A stretch of 17,857 nucleotides of DNA, from the NCBI GenBank assembly GCA_022572335.1, contig JACZWD010000028.1, forward strand, positions 1-17,857, read 5' to 3'. Below the pieces are notes generated by a model. That model worked only from the letters and a program-made list of their open reading frames with translations. It had not been told where the DNA came from and made no database searches. Below are positions 1 to 5,881 of the stretch, piece by piece. The position numbers were made by a program, and so were the translations under genes. The stretch comes from Pseudomonadota bacterium. GTDB taxonomy: Bacteria; Pseudomonadota; Alphaproteobacteria; Rhodospirillales; 2-02-FULL-58-16. Position 1 is the stretch's first letter, and the number at the start of each line of letters is the position of its first letter.

Positions 1-70
1 GGTCTTCCCCGGCCATCCGCGCCACCCGTTTTCCACAGGTGGACTCTGACAAGTTTTGGCAGTCAATGGC

Positions 71-94
71 GGTGAGGGTTGATGTGCCCTCACC
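71..94 (+). promoter_or_regulatory. Perfect 8-bp inverted repeat over a predicted -35 (operator candidate)
   Basis: The arms GGTGAGGG (71-78) and CCCTCACC (87-94) are exact reverse complements separated by 8 bases. The spacer holds TTGATG, the predicted -35 of the downstream HTH gene. A protein bound here would block polymerase, so repression, perhaps by the HTH protein itself, is an attractive inference. The symmetry is seen directly; the binding role is not shown. It could also form a short RNA hairpin if transcription started further upstream. Confidence 0.45.
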
Positions 95-108
95 CTGGGG
101 GATATAAC
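79..108 (+). promoter_or_regulatory. Predicted sigma-70-type promoter for the HTH gene
   Basis: TTGATG at 79-84 and TATAAC at 103-108 are separated by 18 bases and match the -35/-10 consensus at 4/6 and 5/6. Initiation would fall near 115, leaving a leader of about 23 bases that contains the Shine-Dalgarno-like AAGGGGGG at 125-132, five bases before the ATG at 138. Confidence 0.45.
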
Positions 109-137
109 TGACAAAAATAGACATAAGGGGGGATGTC

Positions 138-1145
138 ATGGAAAAACCGGCCCCGGCGGAAATCCCGGAGCATGGGCCCGGCCGCTTCGGCACCCAGGGC
201 GGCACGCGGGAAACCCGAACCGGAAAAGAGGCACCGGACAACCCGGAGGCGAAAGGCGCCGGCGGCGCCGGTGTCCCGCCTTATGGCGGGGAGGGGAGCG
301 GCGGGTCCAGCCGGTTCGAGCGCCTGGTGAACAAGGCCTGCGAGGGCGCCGACGAGGAAGCCCTGGAGGAGGCCGCCGCCGACGCATACCCCCTGCCGGC
401 GACTCTCGAGCAGGCGTGGGCGGAGTACCGCTTCATCAAGGACAAGGCGACGATCATCGACGAGCGCAACCCCGGCGCGACCCTCGGGCCGGCCATGGAG
501 GCCAGACGGCGGGTCATCGAAAGGCTGCTGCTCTCGGAGCTGCCCGCCGCCGGTTTCGCCGATCTCAGGTGCCGTGTCATGTTCCTGCGCCACCGGCATG
601 ACATCGAGCTTTCGTACGACCCGGAAGCGAACGCGCCGCTGATCGATGCGCTTCTCGCCGATGTGGACCGGCTCGCCGCCAGGTCCGGCGACGGCAGGGT
701 GCCGCCGCTTCGTCGATCCAATGCCGACAAGCGCCGGGATGTCATGGAATTCCTCCGCGACCGTGAGCGCCGCCGGTGGTCGAACCGGGAAATCGCCAGC
801 CAGGCGGGCGTGTCGCCGCAGACCGTCGCCAATCTGCGCCGCATCCTATCTGACAAAAGTGGGCCGCGCTTCAGCCGCCAACGCACGGTGTTTCGCAACG
901 GCAAATTCTTCACCATGCGCACTGCCAATATTGGGCAGAGCCGAAAAACCCGGCCCCCGCAACCGCCGGTGCCAAGCCCCGCCGGGCGCGAACCATACGC
1001 CGCGCAGGCTCCGGGAAACGGGGGAATCCAGCCCTTCCAGGGAACGGGCGTCAAAAAAACCCTGCGCGAGCAGCTTAACCAGCAGTTGAAGCGGCGGCTG
1101 AAAGAATATTACGAAGAGCGCCAGCGCCTCTCTCCGCGGCCGTAG
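138..1145 (+). CDS. Uncharacterised HTH protein with ParB/phage-plasmid-type C-terminal half
   Basis: A 335-residue protein whose exact family I do not recognise. The first ~65 residues are Gly/Pro/Arg-rich and probably disordered. Residues ~70-190 are helical and charged with no motif I can name. Residues ~205-235 form a helix-turn-helix (WSNREIASQAGVSPQTVANLRR), followed at ~248-268 by a basic stretch with FTMRTANIG. An HTH followed by a TM-x-T-x-NIG-like motif occurs, to my knowledge, in ParB-like or plasmid/phage-borne DNA-binding proteins, so DNA binding is likely. The last ~30 residues (KKTLREQLNQQLKRRLKEYY) look like a basic amphipathic helix. ATG 138 is chosen for its Shine-Dalgarno and upstream promoter. 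No partner gene lies alongside downstream; a plasmid- or phage-derived origin is inference. Function unknown. Confidence 0.75.
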   Translation: MEKPAPAEIPEHGPGRFGTQGGTRETRTGKEAPDNPEAKGAGGAGVPPYGGEGSGGSSRFERLVNKACEGADEEALEEAAADAYPLPATLEQAWAEYRFIKDKATIIDERNPGATLGPAMEARRRVIERLLLSELPAAGFADLRCRVMFLRHRHDIELSYDPEANAPLIDALLADVDRLAARSGDGRVPPLRRSNADKRRDVMEFLRDRERRRWSNREIASQAGVSPQTVANLRRILSDKSGPRFSRQRTVFRNGKFFTMRTANIGQSRKTRPPQPPVPSPAGREPYAAQAPGNGGIQPFQGTGVKKTLREQLNQQLKRRLKEYYEERQRLSPRP

Positions 1146-1252
1146 AGGGGACGGGGCGCTCTCTGTCCAATCTGGTTAGTTGGAAAGACCCCCTATCGGG
1201 GCGGAACCGGGGCCGGGGTGGCGCCGTGAACCCAGGCCGCACCCACACCCTC
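1146..1252. other. Non-coding spacer after the HTH gene with two small hairpins
   Basis: No ORF with a plausible start or family lies here. TCCAA(1166-1170)/TTGGA(1180-1184) with a 9-base loop and CCCC(1190-1193)/GGGG(1198-1201) with a 4-base loop could fold. Neither is followed by a T-run, so a classical intrinsic terminator for the HTH gene is not supported. The remainder is GC-rich and featureless. Confidence 0.4.
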
Positions 1253-1454
1253 ATACCAAGGGGCGCTGATCATGACTCATAGAGATCGCGTAGGCGGCCC
1301 GTCGGGCAGGAGGAAAGTTGCAGGCGATGCGGTGCATCCACCCTCCGCAGCGGCAGCGCCGCTGCCGCGGAGGACGGGTCGTCGAAACTTTCCGACGCCC
1401 TCCGACGGGCCGCCTACGCGATCTCTATGAGTCATGACCGGCGTTCCTTGGTAT
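1253..1454. repeat. MITE-like element: ~200 bp with long inverted terminal arms and central hairpin
   Basis: The arms 1253-1305 and 1402-1454 are reverse complements over 53 positions with four mismatches. The inner 36 bp (1270-1305 against 1402-1437) is perfect. The ends read ATACCAAG and CTTGGTAT. After a 2-base offset, similarity resumes as GGAAAGTT (1312-1319) against AACTTTCC (1386-1393). The centre holds a second hairpin at 1342-1373. No ORF in it looks real. I see no clear target duplication: flanks are TC on the left and AA on the right. Size, long terminal inverted repeats and lack of coding capacity fit a non-autonomous mobile element, or a large palindromic intergenic repeat. The symmetry is certain; the mobile nature is inferred. 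Confidence 0.75.
1342..1373. repeat. Central GC hairpin inside the inverted-repeat element
   Basis: GCAGCGGC (1347-1354) pairs with GCCGCTGC (1358-1365) across a 3-base loop AGC. After a 3-base bulge, CCTCC (1342-1346) pairs with GGAGG (1369-1373). This is a separate stem from the outer arms, so the whole element could fold as one long branched hairpin in RNA or extrude as a cruciform. It could act as a transcription barrier, though no T-run follows. Confidence 0.65.
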
Positions 1455-1457
1455 AAA
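1449..1457 (+). promoter_or_regulatory. Extended -10 promoter for cutA at the element's right end
   Basis: TGG followed by TATAAA (1452-1457) matches the extended -10 pattern TGnTATAAT, which can work without a good -35, and no good -35 is visible. Start would be near 1464, giving a leader of about 36 bases to the cutA ATG. The last bases of the inverted repeat supply the TGGTAT portion, so the element may have created or replaced this promoter. Prediction from consensus only. Confidence 0.4.
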
Positions 1458-1499
1458 CCCCCGCAGCCAACATCGGCAGGATCGCGAAAGGGGGAGGCC

Positions 1500-1814
1500 A
1501 TGACGTTCGCCACCATCTACATCACGGCGGCTTCGCGGGACGAGGCGCTGACCATCGGCCGCGCCGTGGTCGAGGCCCGGCTCGCCGCGTGCGCCAACGT
1601 GTTTCCGGGGATTACGTCGGTCTATTGGTGGGAAGGGTCCCGACAGGAAGACAGCGAGGCGGTCCTGATCCTCAAGACGCGCCAGGACCTGGTGGACCAG
1701 GTGGTCGCCAAGGTCAAGGAACTCCACAGCTATGAATGCCCGTGCGTGGTCGCGCTTCCCATTGCCGGAGGGAACAAGGACTTCCTCGACTGGATTTCCA
1801 AGGAAACCAGATAA
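1500..1814 (+). CDS. cutA: CutA divalent-cation tolerance protein
   Basis: A 104-residue protein matching the usual length of CutA1, a small trimeric ferredoxin-like-fold protein linked by genetics to copper and divalent-cation tolerance; its biochemical role remains unclear. Family signatures are visible: LAACANVFPGITSVYWWEG near residues 29-48, LILKT near 57-61, the HSYECP motif near 76-81 (usually H-x-YE-x-P) and the terminal GNKDFLDWI. The start at 1500 is preferred to the in-frame upstream one at 1434 because AAAGGGGGAGG lies just before it, and the longer form would extend into the inverted-repeat element. It stands alone: the inverted-repeat element lies upstream, and the next gene converges on it from the minus strand with a 17-base gap. 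Confidence 0.92.
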   Translation: MTFATIYITAASRDEALTIGRAVVEARLAACANVFPGITSVYWWEGSRQEDSEAVLILKTRQDLVDQVVAKVKELHSYECPCVVALPIAGGNKDFLDWISKETR

Positions 1815-1831
1815 TACCTTGATATAGAATA

Positions 1832-2505
1832 TTACTTTGGGCCGACCGAGATCGAAATGTCGCCGGCCGCGGCGGCCGTGCCGGTGCCGAATCCGGCCCG
1901 GGTGGCCTGCGACAGCGGGCTCAGCAGCCTGACATCCTTGCTCTCGGGGCTGCCCCCGGCGGCGCCGATGTCGGTGGTGACCTTGATAAGCGACCGGCAC
2001 AGTTCCGACACATGGTCGTATTTCGTGCCGACCATGCGGCGGCGGCTGTCCTCGGCCACATAGAGAAGCCGCTTCAGGAACCGTTGCACCGGTTCACCGG
2101 CGACGCCCTTTCCAGGTCGGGCACGATGTTATCCACGAGCAGGGCGATCTGGGCCGCAAGGGGTTTGGCGAGCAGGGCGTCGGCCCCGCACTCGATCACC
2201 TTTTTGACCATGTCCGGGGCCGGGTTGCCGGTCGGCGCGATCACCGGAAGGAACGGGTTGGTCCCGATTTCGTGGTGCCGGACCGCATGAACCAGCTCGC
2301 AGAAATCGCCATCGGGAAGTTCGGTCTCGGAAATCAGGAGAGCGGGCATGGAAACGGCCAGTGCGTCGCGCAATTCCGTCAGCCTTCCGCCAAGCCGCAG
2401 GTTGCGGAATCCGGTGTCGTAAAGAATGTTGCGGATGCTTTGCCGGGTATCGTGGTCCGGTTCCACCAACGACACATCGACAACGTCGAGCTCCAGCTTA
2501 TCCAT
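1832..2505 (-). pseudogene. Degenerate CheY-like receiver protein interrupted by a frameshift
   Basis: The first frame (2505 down to the TGA at 2074) gives 143 residues with a receiver-like N-terminus: acidic pair E15/D17, GFRNLRLGG, LLISETELPDGDF, and KPL with Lys114. The phosphoacceptor Asp appears replaced by Glu60. The reading then moves one base into another frame, continuing as QRFLKRLLYVAEDSRRRM...LCRSLIKVTTDI to the TAA at 1832-1834. The total is one base short of 225 codons, and the switch lies in a GGAAAGGG run (minus strand near 2100). A one-base insertion there would restore DLEKGVAGEPVQRF. It may be a true pseudogene, a sequencing slip, -1 recoding, or a second CDS from GTG 2089. 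ATG 2505 avoids overlap with ispDF, whose stop is 67 bases upstream on this strand, suggesting co-transcription. Alphaproteobacteria have many stand-alone receivers with helical tails; its target is unknown. Confidence 0.65.
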
Positions 2506-2572
2506 CGCCAGGGAACCGACCTGCCGCGGGCATGCGGGGGTGCCACCGCCATCCCGGCGCGTCCGTACCACT

Positions 2573-3784
2573 TTATTTAGAGTCGTCGATCCTGTTTTTC
2601 CATCCCGCCGCGCCGATGTCACGGGCAACCGGCAAGTGGAACGGCAAGCGCACGCTGGCCACCGCCTGCGCCGCGATTCCCTCGCCGTGGCCGATAAAAC
2701 CGACCTCGTCCGTCGTCGTCGCCTTGACGCTCACCTGCCCCACGGACAGGCCGAGTATGTCCGCGATGCGCGCCGTCATGGCGGCGCGATGGGGATCGAT
2801 CCTGGGCTTTTCGCATATCAGGGTCACGTCCAGGTTGGTGATCGTGCCGCCGCTTTCGGCGACGAGTTCGCCGGCCCGGCGCAGGAAGGTATCCGACGGC
2901 TCGTCCCGCCACGCCGGGTCGTCGGGCGAGAAATGGCTGCCGATGTCCTCTGCGGCGATGGCGCCGAGCAGCGCGTCGGTCAGGGAATGCAGACCCACAT
3001 CGGCGTCGGAATGGCCCTCCAGGCCGGCTTCGAAAGGAACCCGGACGCCGCACAGCATGACATGATCGCCGGGGCCGAAGCGGTGCACGTCGAAACCGGA
3101 GCCCGCCCGCGTCTCGGTGCCGGCAAAACGCCGTTGAACGCGGCGCAGGTCGTCGTCGGTCGTCACTTTGACGTTTTCCTCGTCGCCGGCGACGATGGCC
3201 ACGGCGAGGCCGGCCCGCTCGGCAACGGCGGCGTCGTCGGTGAGTCCGGCGCCGGCGTGCTGGCGATGGGCCGCCAGGATGTCGGCAAAGCGGAAGCCCT
3301 GGGGGGTTTGCGCCCGCCACAGGTTGTCGCGGTCCACGGTGCCGACGACCCGGGCGCCGGCGCCGCGTTTCAGGGTATCGCCGACGGGAAGCGCGGGGAT
3401 GGCCCCCGGCACCGTGTCGAGCGCCGCCAGAACCCGCGAGATGAGACCGTCCGTGATCAACGGCCGTGCCGCGTCGTGGATCAATACCCGCTCGGGCGCC
3501 GACCCGGCCAGGCTCTCCAGGCCCAGGCGCACCGAATCCTGGCGGGTGGCGCCCCCGTGCACCGGCTCCAGAAGGTCCAGCCCCTCGGCCGCCGCGGCGA
3601 ACAGGTCCTCATGATCGGGATCGATGACCGGGCGCACGGCGTCCACCTGCGCATGCCCGACAAACGACAGCAGGGCGCACCGCACCATGGGCATCCCGCC
3701 CACCGCCCGGTACTGTTTCGGCACCTCGCCGCCCAAGCGCTGCCCCCGTCCGGCGGCGAGGACCAAGGCCACGCACCCGCTCAT
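2573..3784 (-). CDS. ispDF: Bifunctional IspD/IspF isoprenoid enzyme
   Basis: A 403-residue fusion of two MEP-pathway enzymes. IspD joins CTP to methylerythritol 4-phosphate; IspF cyclises the later phosphorylated intermediate to MEcPP, releasing CMP. The IspD half (~1-222) has the nucleotide loop LAAGRGQRLG with PKQY (Lys23), IHDAARP at 102-108 and RAQTPQGF at 157-164. The IspF half (~225-385) has GFDVHRF with metal ligands Asp232/His234, HSDADVGLHSLTDALLGA with His266, and KATTTDEVGFIG. The fusion is common in alpha- and epsilonproteobacteria. About 20 extra residues follow the usual end. ATG 3784 is chosen because LVLAAGRG should lie near the N-terminus and because the predicted promoter lies upstream of it; the in-frame start at 3865 would include that promoter. 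The receiver gene follows on the same strand. Confidence 0.96.
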   Translation of the reverse strand: MSGCVALVLAAGRGQRLGGEVPKQYRAVGGMPMVRCALLSFVGHAQVDAVRPVIDPDHEDLFAAAAEGLDLLEPVHGGATRQDSVRLGLESLAGSAPERVLIHDAARPLITDGLISRVLAALDTVPGAIPALPVGDTLKRGAGARVVGTVDRDNLWRAQTPQGFRFADILAAHRQHAGAGLTDDAAVAERAGLAVAIVAGDEENVKVTTDDDLRRVQRRFAGTETRAGSGFDVHRFGPGDHVMLCGVRVPFEAGLEGHSDADVGLHSLTDALLGAIAAEDIGSHFSPDDPAWRDEPSDTFLRRAGELVAESGGTITNLDVTLICEKPRIDPHRAAMTARIADILGLSVGQVSVKATTTDEVGFIGHGEGIAAQAVASVRLPFHLPVARDIGAAGWKNRIDDSK

Positions 3785-3836
3785 GGCAATTCCGTACTCA
3801 TGCACAGCCAATTCCGGCCCACCGGCCGGTACTCCT

Positions 3837-3865
3837 ATTATGATGGAGGGTACTAGATTGACCAA
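3837..3865 (-). promoter_or_regulatory. Predicted promoter for ispDF
   Basis: On the minus strand TTGGTC (3865-3860) and CATAAT (3842-3837) are separated by exactly 17 bases, matching the sigma-70 consensus at 3/6 and 4/6. Transcription would start near 3830, about 45 bases before the ispDF ATG at 3784. The interval 3785-3970 lies between divergent genes and is otherwise non-coding; no equally convincing plus-strand promoter was found there. Confidence 0.4.
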
Positions 3866-3970
3866 GGGGTCTTGCCAAGAGGAAGATCAGGCGCGATTGT
3901 GCGCTGCCGGGCCACCGGCGGCGATGACGGCCGGTGGAACCCGCAGGCAAATGCGGCTGCGCTCTCGCCG

Positions 3971-4771
3971 ATGACCGAAGACATGATGTTCAGCCTCTCG
4001 GCCGTGGCGGCCCTGGTGCCGGCGTCCCTGGTCGCCCTGCGCCGGGACTCGGGCCCGGACGCCGTCTATTGGATGGTTCTGGCGGTGGCGGTGGCCGGGC
4101 CCCTGGCGTGGGTGGTGGCGCAGATGTCCGGCGCCTGGCGCACGGGCCTGTCGACCACGCTGTGGGTCACCGTGGCCGCCAGCATGGCCCTGTTCGCCGT
4201 CGTCGCCGCGGTGCACCGCCAGGCGTGGCGCCTGACGCCGTTGATGGCGCCCTACATGCTGGGCATCGGAGTCCTGGCGACGATCTGGCAGCACGCCCCG
4301 CAAAAGTCCCTTGGCGCGGCCGCGCCGGCCGGCTGGATCGAGGTCCACATCGTGGTCTCCGTGGCGACGTATGGGTTGGTCACCATCGCCGCCGTGGCGG
4401 CCCTGGCCGCCTTCCTGCAGGAACGGTCGCTGAAGGCCAAACGGCCCACGGCGCTGACCCGGCTGCTGCCTTCGGTGGCCGACTGTGAATCCCTGATGGT
4501 GCGCCTTTTGGTGCTCGGCGCGATCGTCCTCGGCCTCGGCTTGGCCACGGGCATGGCGACCCAGTACGAGGAAACCGGCATCGTGCTCGAATTCGATCAC
4601 AAGACGATCCTCACCGTCACCGCCTTCGCCGTCATCGGCGGGCTCCTGGTGGCCCATTTCCGAAGCGGCGTGCGCGGGCGCATGGCGGCGCGGTTCGTGC
4701 TGTTGGCGTACCTGTTGCTGACCCTTGGCTATCCCGGCGTCAAATTCGTCACCGACGTGCTGATGGCCTGA
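3971..4771 (+). CDS. CcsA/YpjD-type inner-membrane protein (cytochrome c assembly family)
   Basis: A 266-residue polytopic membrane protein with about eight hydrophobic segments (~7-23, 32-52, 63-82, 91-107, 125-149, 176-196, 212-230, 240-259). The C-terminal half shows the pattern of the CcsA/HemX/YpjD cytochrome c assembly family: W-x-EVHI near His126, LQERSLKAK at 149-157, LPSVADCESL, FDHKT with His210, RSGVRGR and a terminal LGYPGVKFV. The two conserved histidines could bind haem. The tryptophan-rich WWD haem-handling motif of true CcsA/CcmC/CcmF is absent, so a direct role in cytochrome c haem attachment is uncertain. The start is also uncertain: ATG 3971 is used, but ATG 3983 and 3986 begin closer to the first membrane segment and no site has a strong Shine-Dalgarno. 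It is divergent from ispDF; the downstream gene begins 120 bp later behind its own palindromes. Confidence 0.85.
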   Translation: MTEDMMFSLSAVAALVPASLVALRRDSGPDAVYWMVLAVAVAGPLAWVVAQMSGAWRTGLSTTLWVTVAASMALFAVVAAVHRQAWRLTPLMAPYMLGIGVLATIWQHAPQKSLGAAAPAGWIEVHIVVSVATYGLVTIAAVAALAAFLQERSLKAKRPTALTRLLPSVADCESLMVRLLVLGAIVLGLGLATGMATQYEETGIVLEFDHKTILTVTAFAVIGGLLVAHFRSGVRGRMAARFVLLAYLLLTLGYPGVKFVTDVLMA

Positions 4772-4803
4772 CCTCGATCGCCGGGCGGTCTAATTTCCGC
4801 CGC

Positions 4804-4825
4804 AATTGCCTTGCGTGGGGCAATT
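4804..4825. promoter_or_regulatory. Upstream palindrome before the dusB-ntr operon
   Basis: AATTGCC (4804-4810) and GGCAATT (4819-4825) are exact reverse complements around an 8-base spacer. The inner TTGCC/GGCAA half-sites are the same as in the second palindrome 40 bases downstream, which suggests two sites for one dimeric regulator. It does not match the NtrC GCAC-N-GTGC type. Regulator unknown. Confidence 0.45.
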
Positions 4826-4845
4826 TCATTGTACCTGAATCGGAT

Positions 4846-4864
4846 TTGCCTATTAAATAGGCAA
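4846..4864. promoter_or_regulatory. Perfect 9-bp-arm palindrome overlapping a candidate -10 (operator)
   Basis: TTGCCTATT and AATAGGCAA flank a single central A, forming a perfect 19-bp palindrome 27 bases before the dusB ATG. A weak promoter can be drawn with TTGTAC (4829-4834), a 16-base spacer and TATTAA (4851-4856), placing the -10 inside the palindrome. A repressor here would control the whole dusB-ntr operon. The palindrome is certain; the promoter assignment is tentative. Confidence 0.55.
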
Positions 4865-4891
4865 CCAACGACAACGCGAAACGTGAGAACA

Positions 4892-5881
4892 ATGCGTATC
4901 CAGATCGATACCGTCTGCCTGGAAGAGCCGGTTGTGCTGGCGCCCATGTCGGGAGTCAGCGACATGCCGTTCCGGCGCCTGGTCAAACGGTGGGGGACGG
5001 GCCTCGTCGTCTCCGAGATGATCGCCAGCCAGGCGATGATCCGGGCCAACCGCAGGACCATGAAGATGGCCACCAACTGCGCCGAGGAATACCCCATGGC
5101 GGTGCAGCTGGCCGGCTGCGAACCGGCGCTGGTGGCGGAAGCGGCGAAGCTGAATGAGGACCGGGGCGCCGCCATCATCGACATCAACATGGGCTGTCCG
5201 GTGAAAAAGGTCACCACCGGCCAGCAGGCCGGCTCGGCGTTGATGCGCGACGAGGACATGGCGGCGCGCATCCTGGAGGCGGCGGTCGACGCGGTCACGC
5301 TGCCCGTGACCCTGAAGATGCGCACCGGCTGGGACGACGGCTCCCGCAACGCGCCCAGGCTGGCCCGCATCGCCGAAGATTGCGGGGTCAAGATGATTAC
5401 CGTCCACGGCCGCACCCGGTGTCAGTTCTACAAGGGCCGCTCGGACTGGTCGTTCATCCGCAAGGTGAAGGAGGCGGTCACCATCCCGGTGATCGGCAAC
5501 GGCGACGTGACGACCGTGGACGACGCCCGGCGGCTGCTCGCCGAATCCGGGGCCGACGGAGTGATGATCGGGCGCGGCACGTATGGCCGGCCCTGGTTCC
5601 TCGAACAGGTGATCCGTTTCCTGCGCACCGGCAAGCGCCGGCCCGATCCGCCCATCGAGGAGCAGCAGGCGACCGTGCTCGGTCACTTCGACGACATGCT
5701 CGTTCACTACGGGGCGGAGCGGGGCGTGCGCATCGCGCGCAAACACATCGGCTGGTACAGCAAGGGCCTGCCCGGCTCGGCCGAGTTCCGCGCCCAGGTC
5801 ATGCGCACCGCCGAACCCGAGCGGGTGCGCGCCCTGGTGCGGCTATTCTACGCAGGGGTCATGGAGGCGATGGCGGCGTAA
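4892..5881 (+). CDS. dusB: tRNA-dihydrouridine synthase DusB (NifR3)
   Basis: A 329-residue FMN-dependent enzyme that reduces specific uridines in tRNA to dihydrouridine. The TIM-barrel signatures are complete: APMSGVSDMPFR at 17-28, NMGCPVKKVTTGQQAGSALM with catalytic Cys102, LKMRTGW with Lys142, VHGRTR with His172, GNGD at 202-205 and the FMN-phosphate segment IGRGTYGRPWF at 226-236. ATG 4892 puts APMSGV at the expected distance from the N-terminus; the alternative GTG 4883 adds three residues, and the Shine-Dalgarno (GTGAGAA) is weak. The stop overlaps the ntrB ATG by one base (TAATG), so translation is probably coupled. In alphaproteobacteria this gene, also named nifR3, classically leads the ntrBC operon; the enzyme acts on tRNA and its link to nitrogen control is operonic. 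Confidence 0.95.
   Translation: MRIQIDTVCLEEPVVLAPMSGVSDMPFRRLVKRWGTGLVVSEMIASQAMIRANRRTMKMATNCAEEYPMAVQLAGCEPALVAEAAKLNEDRGAAIIDINMGCPVKKVTTGQQAGSALMRDEDMAARILEAAVDAVTLPVTLKMRTGWDDGSRNAPRLARIAEDCGVKMITVHGRTRCQFYKGRSDWSFIRKVKEAVTIPVIGNGDVTTVDDARRLLAESGADGVMIGRGTYGRPWFLEQVIRFLRTGKRRPDPPIEEQQATVLGHFDDMLVHYGAERGVRIARKHIGWYSKGLPGSAEFRAQVMRTAEPERVRALVRLFYAGVMEAMAA

Noticed and set aside
1190..1201. Intrinsic terminator after the HTH gene
   Set aside because: The CCCC/GGGG stem is only 4 bp and is followed by GC-rich sequence without a T-run.
1277..1516. 79-codon minus-strand ORF across the inverted-repeat element
   Set aside because: It is built from the palindromic arms, has no recognisable family and overlaps the start of cutA; reading frames in palindromes arise by symmetry.
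1815..1831. Bidirectional terminator between convergent cutA and the receiver gene
   Set aside because: Only a weak AT-only pairing (TAATA/TATTA) is present in the short gap; no GC stem.
1832..2089. Independent small gene from GTG 2089 on the minus strand
   Set aside because: Its start lies within the last codons of the receiver frame and its helical sequence reads as the natural tail of that protein; a frameshift explains it better, though a coupled second CDS is not excluded.
4772..4891. NtrC-binding site or sigma-54 promoter before dusB
   Set aside because: No GCAC/GTGC-type dyad and no GG-N10-GC promoter element with the right context was found; the palindromes here have different half-sites.
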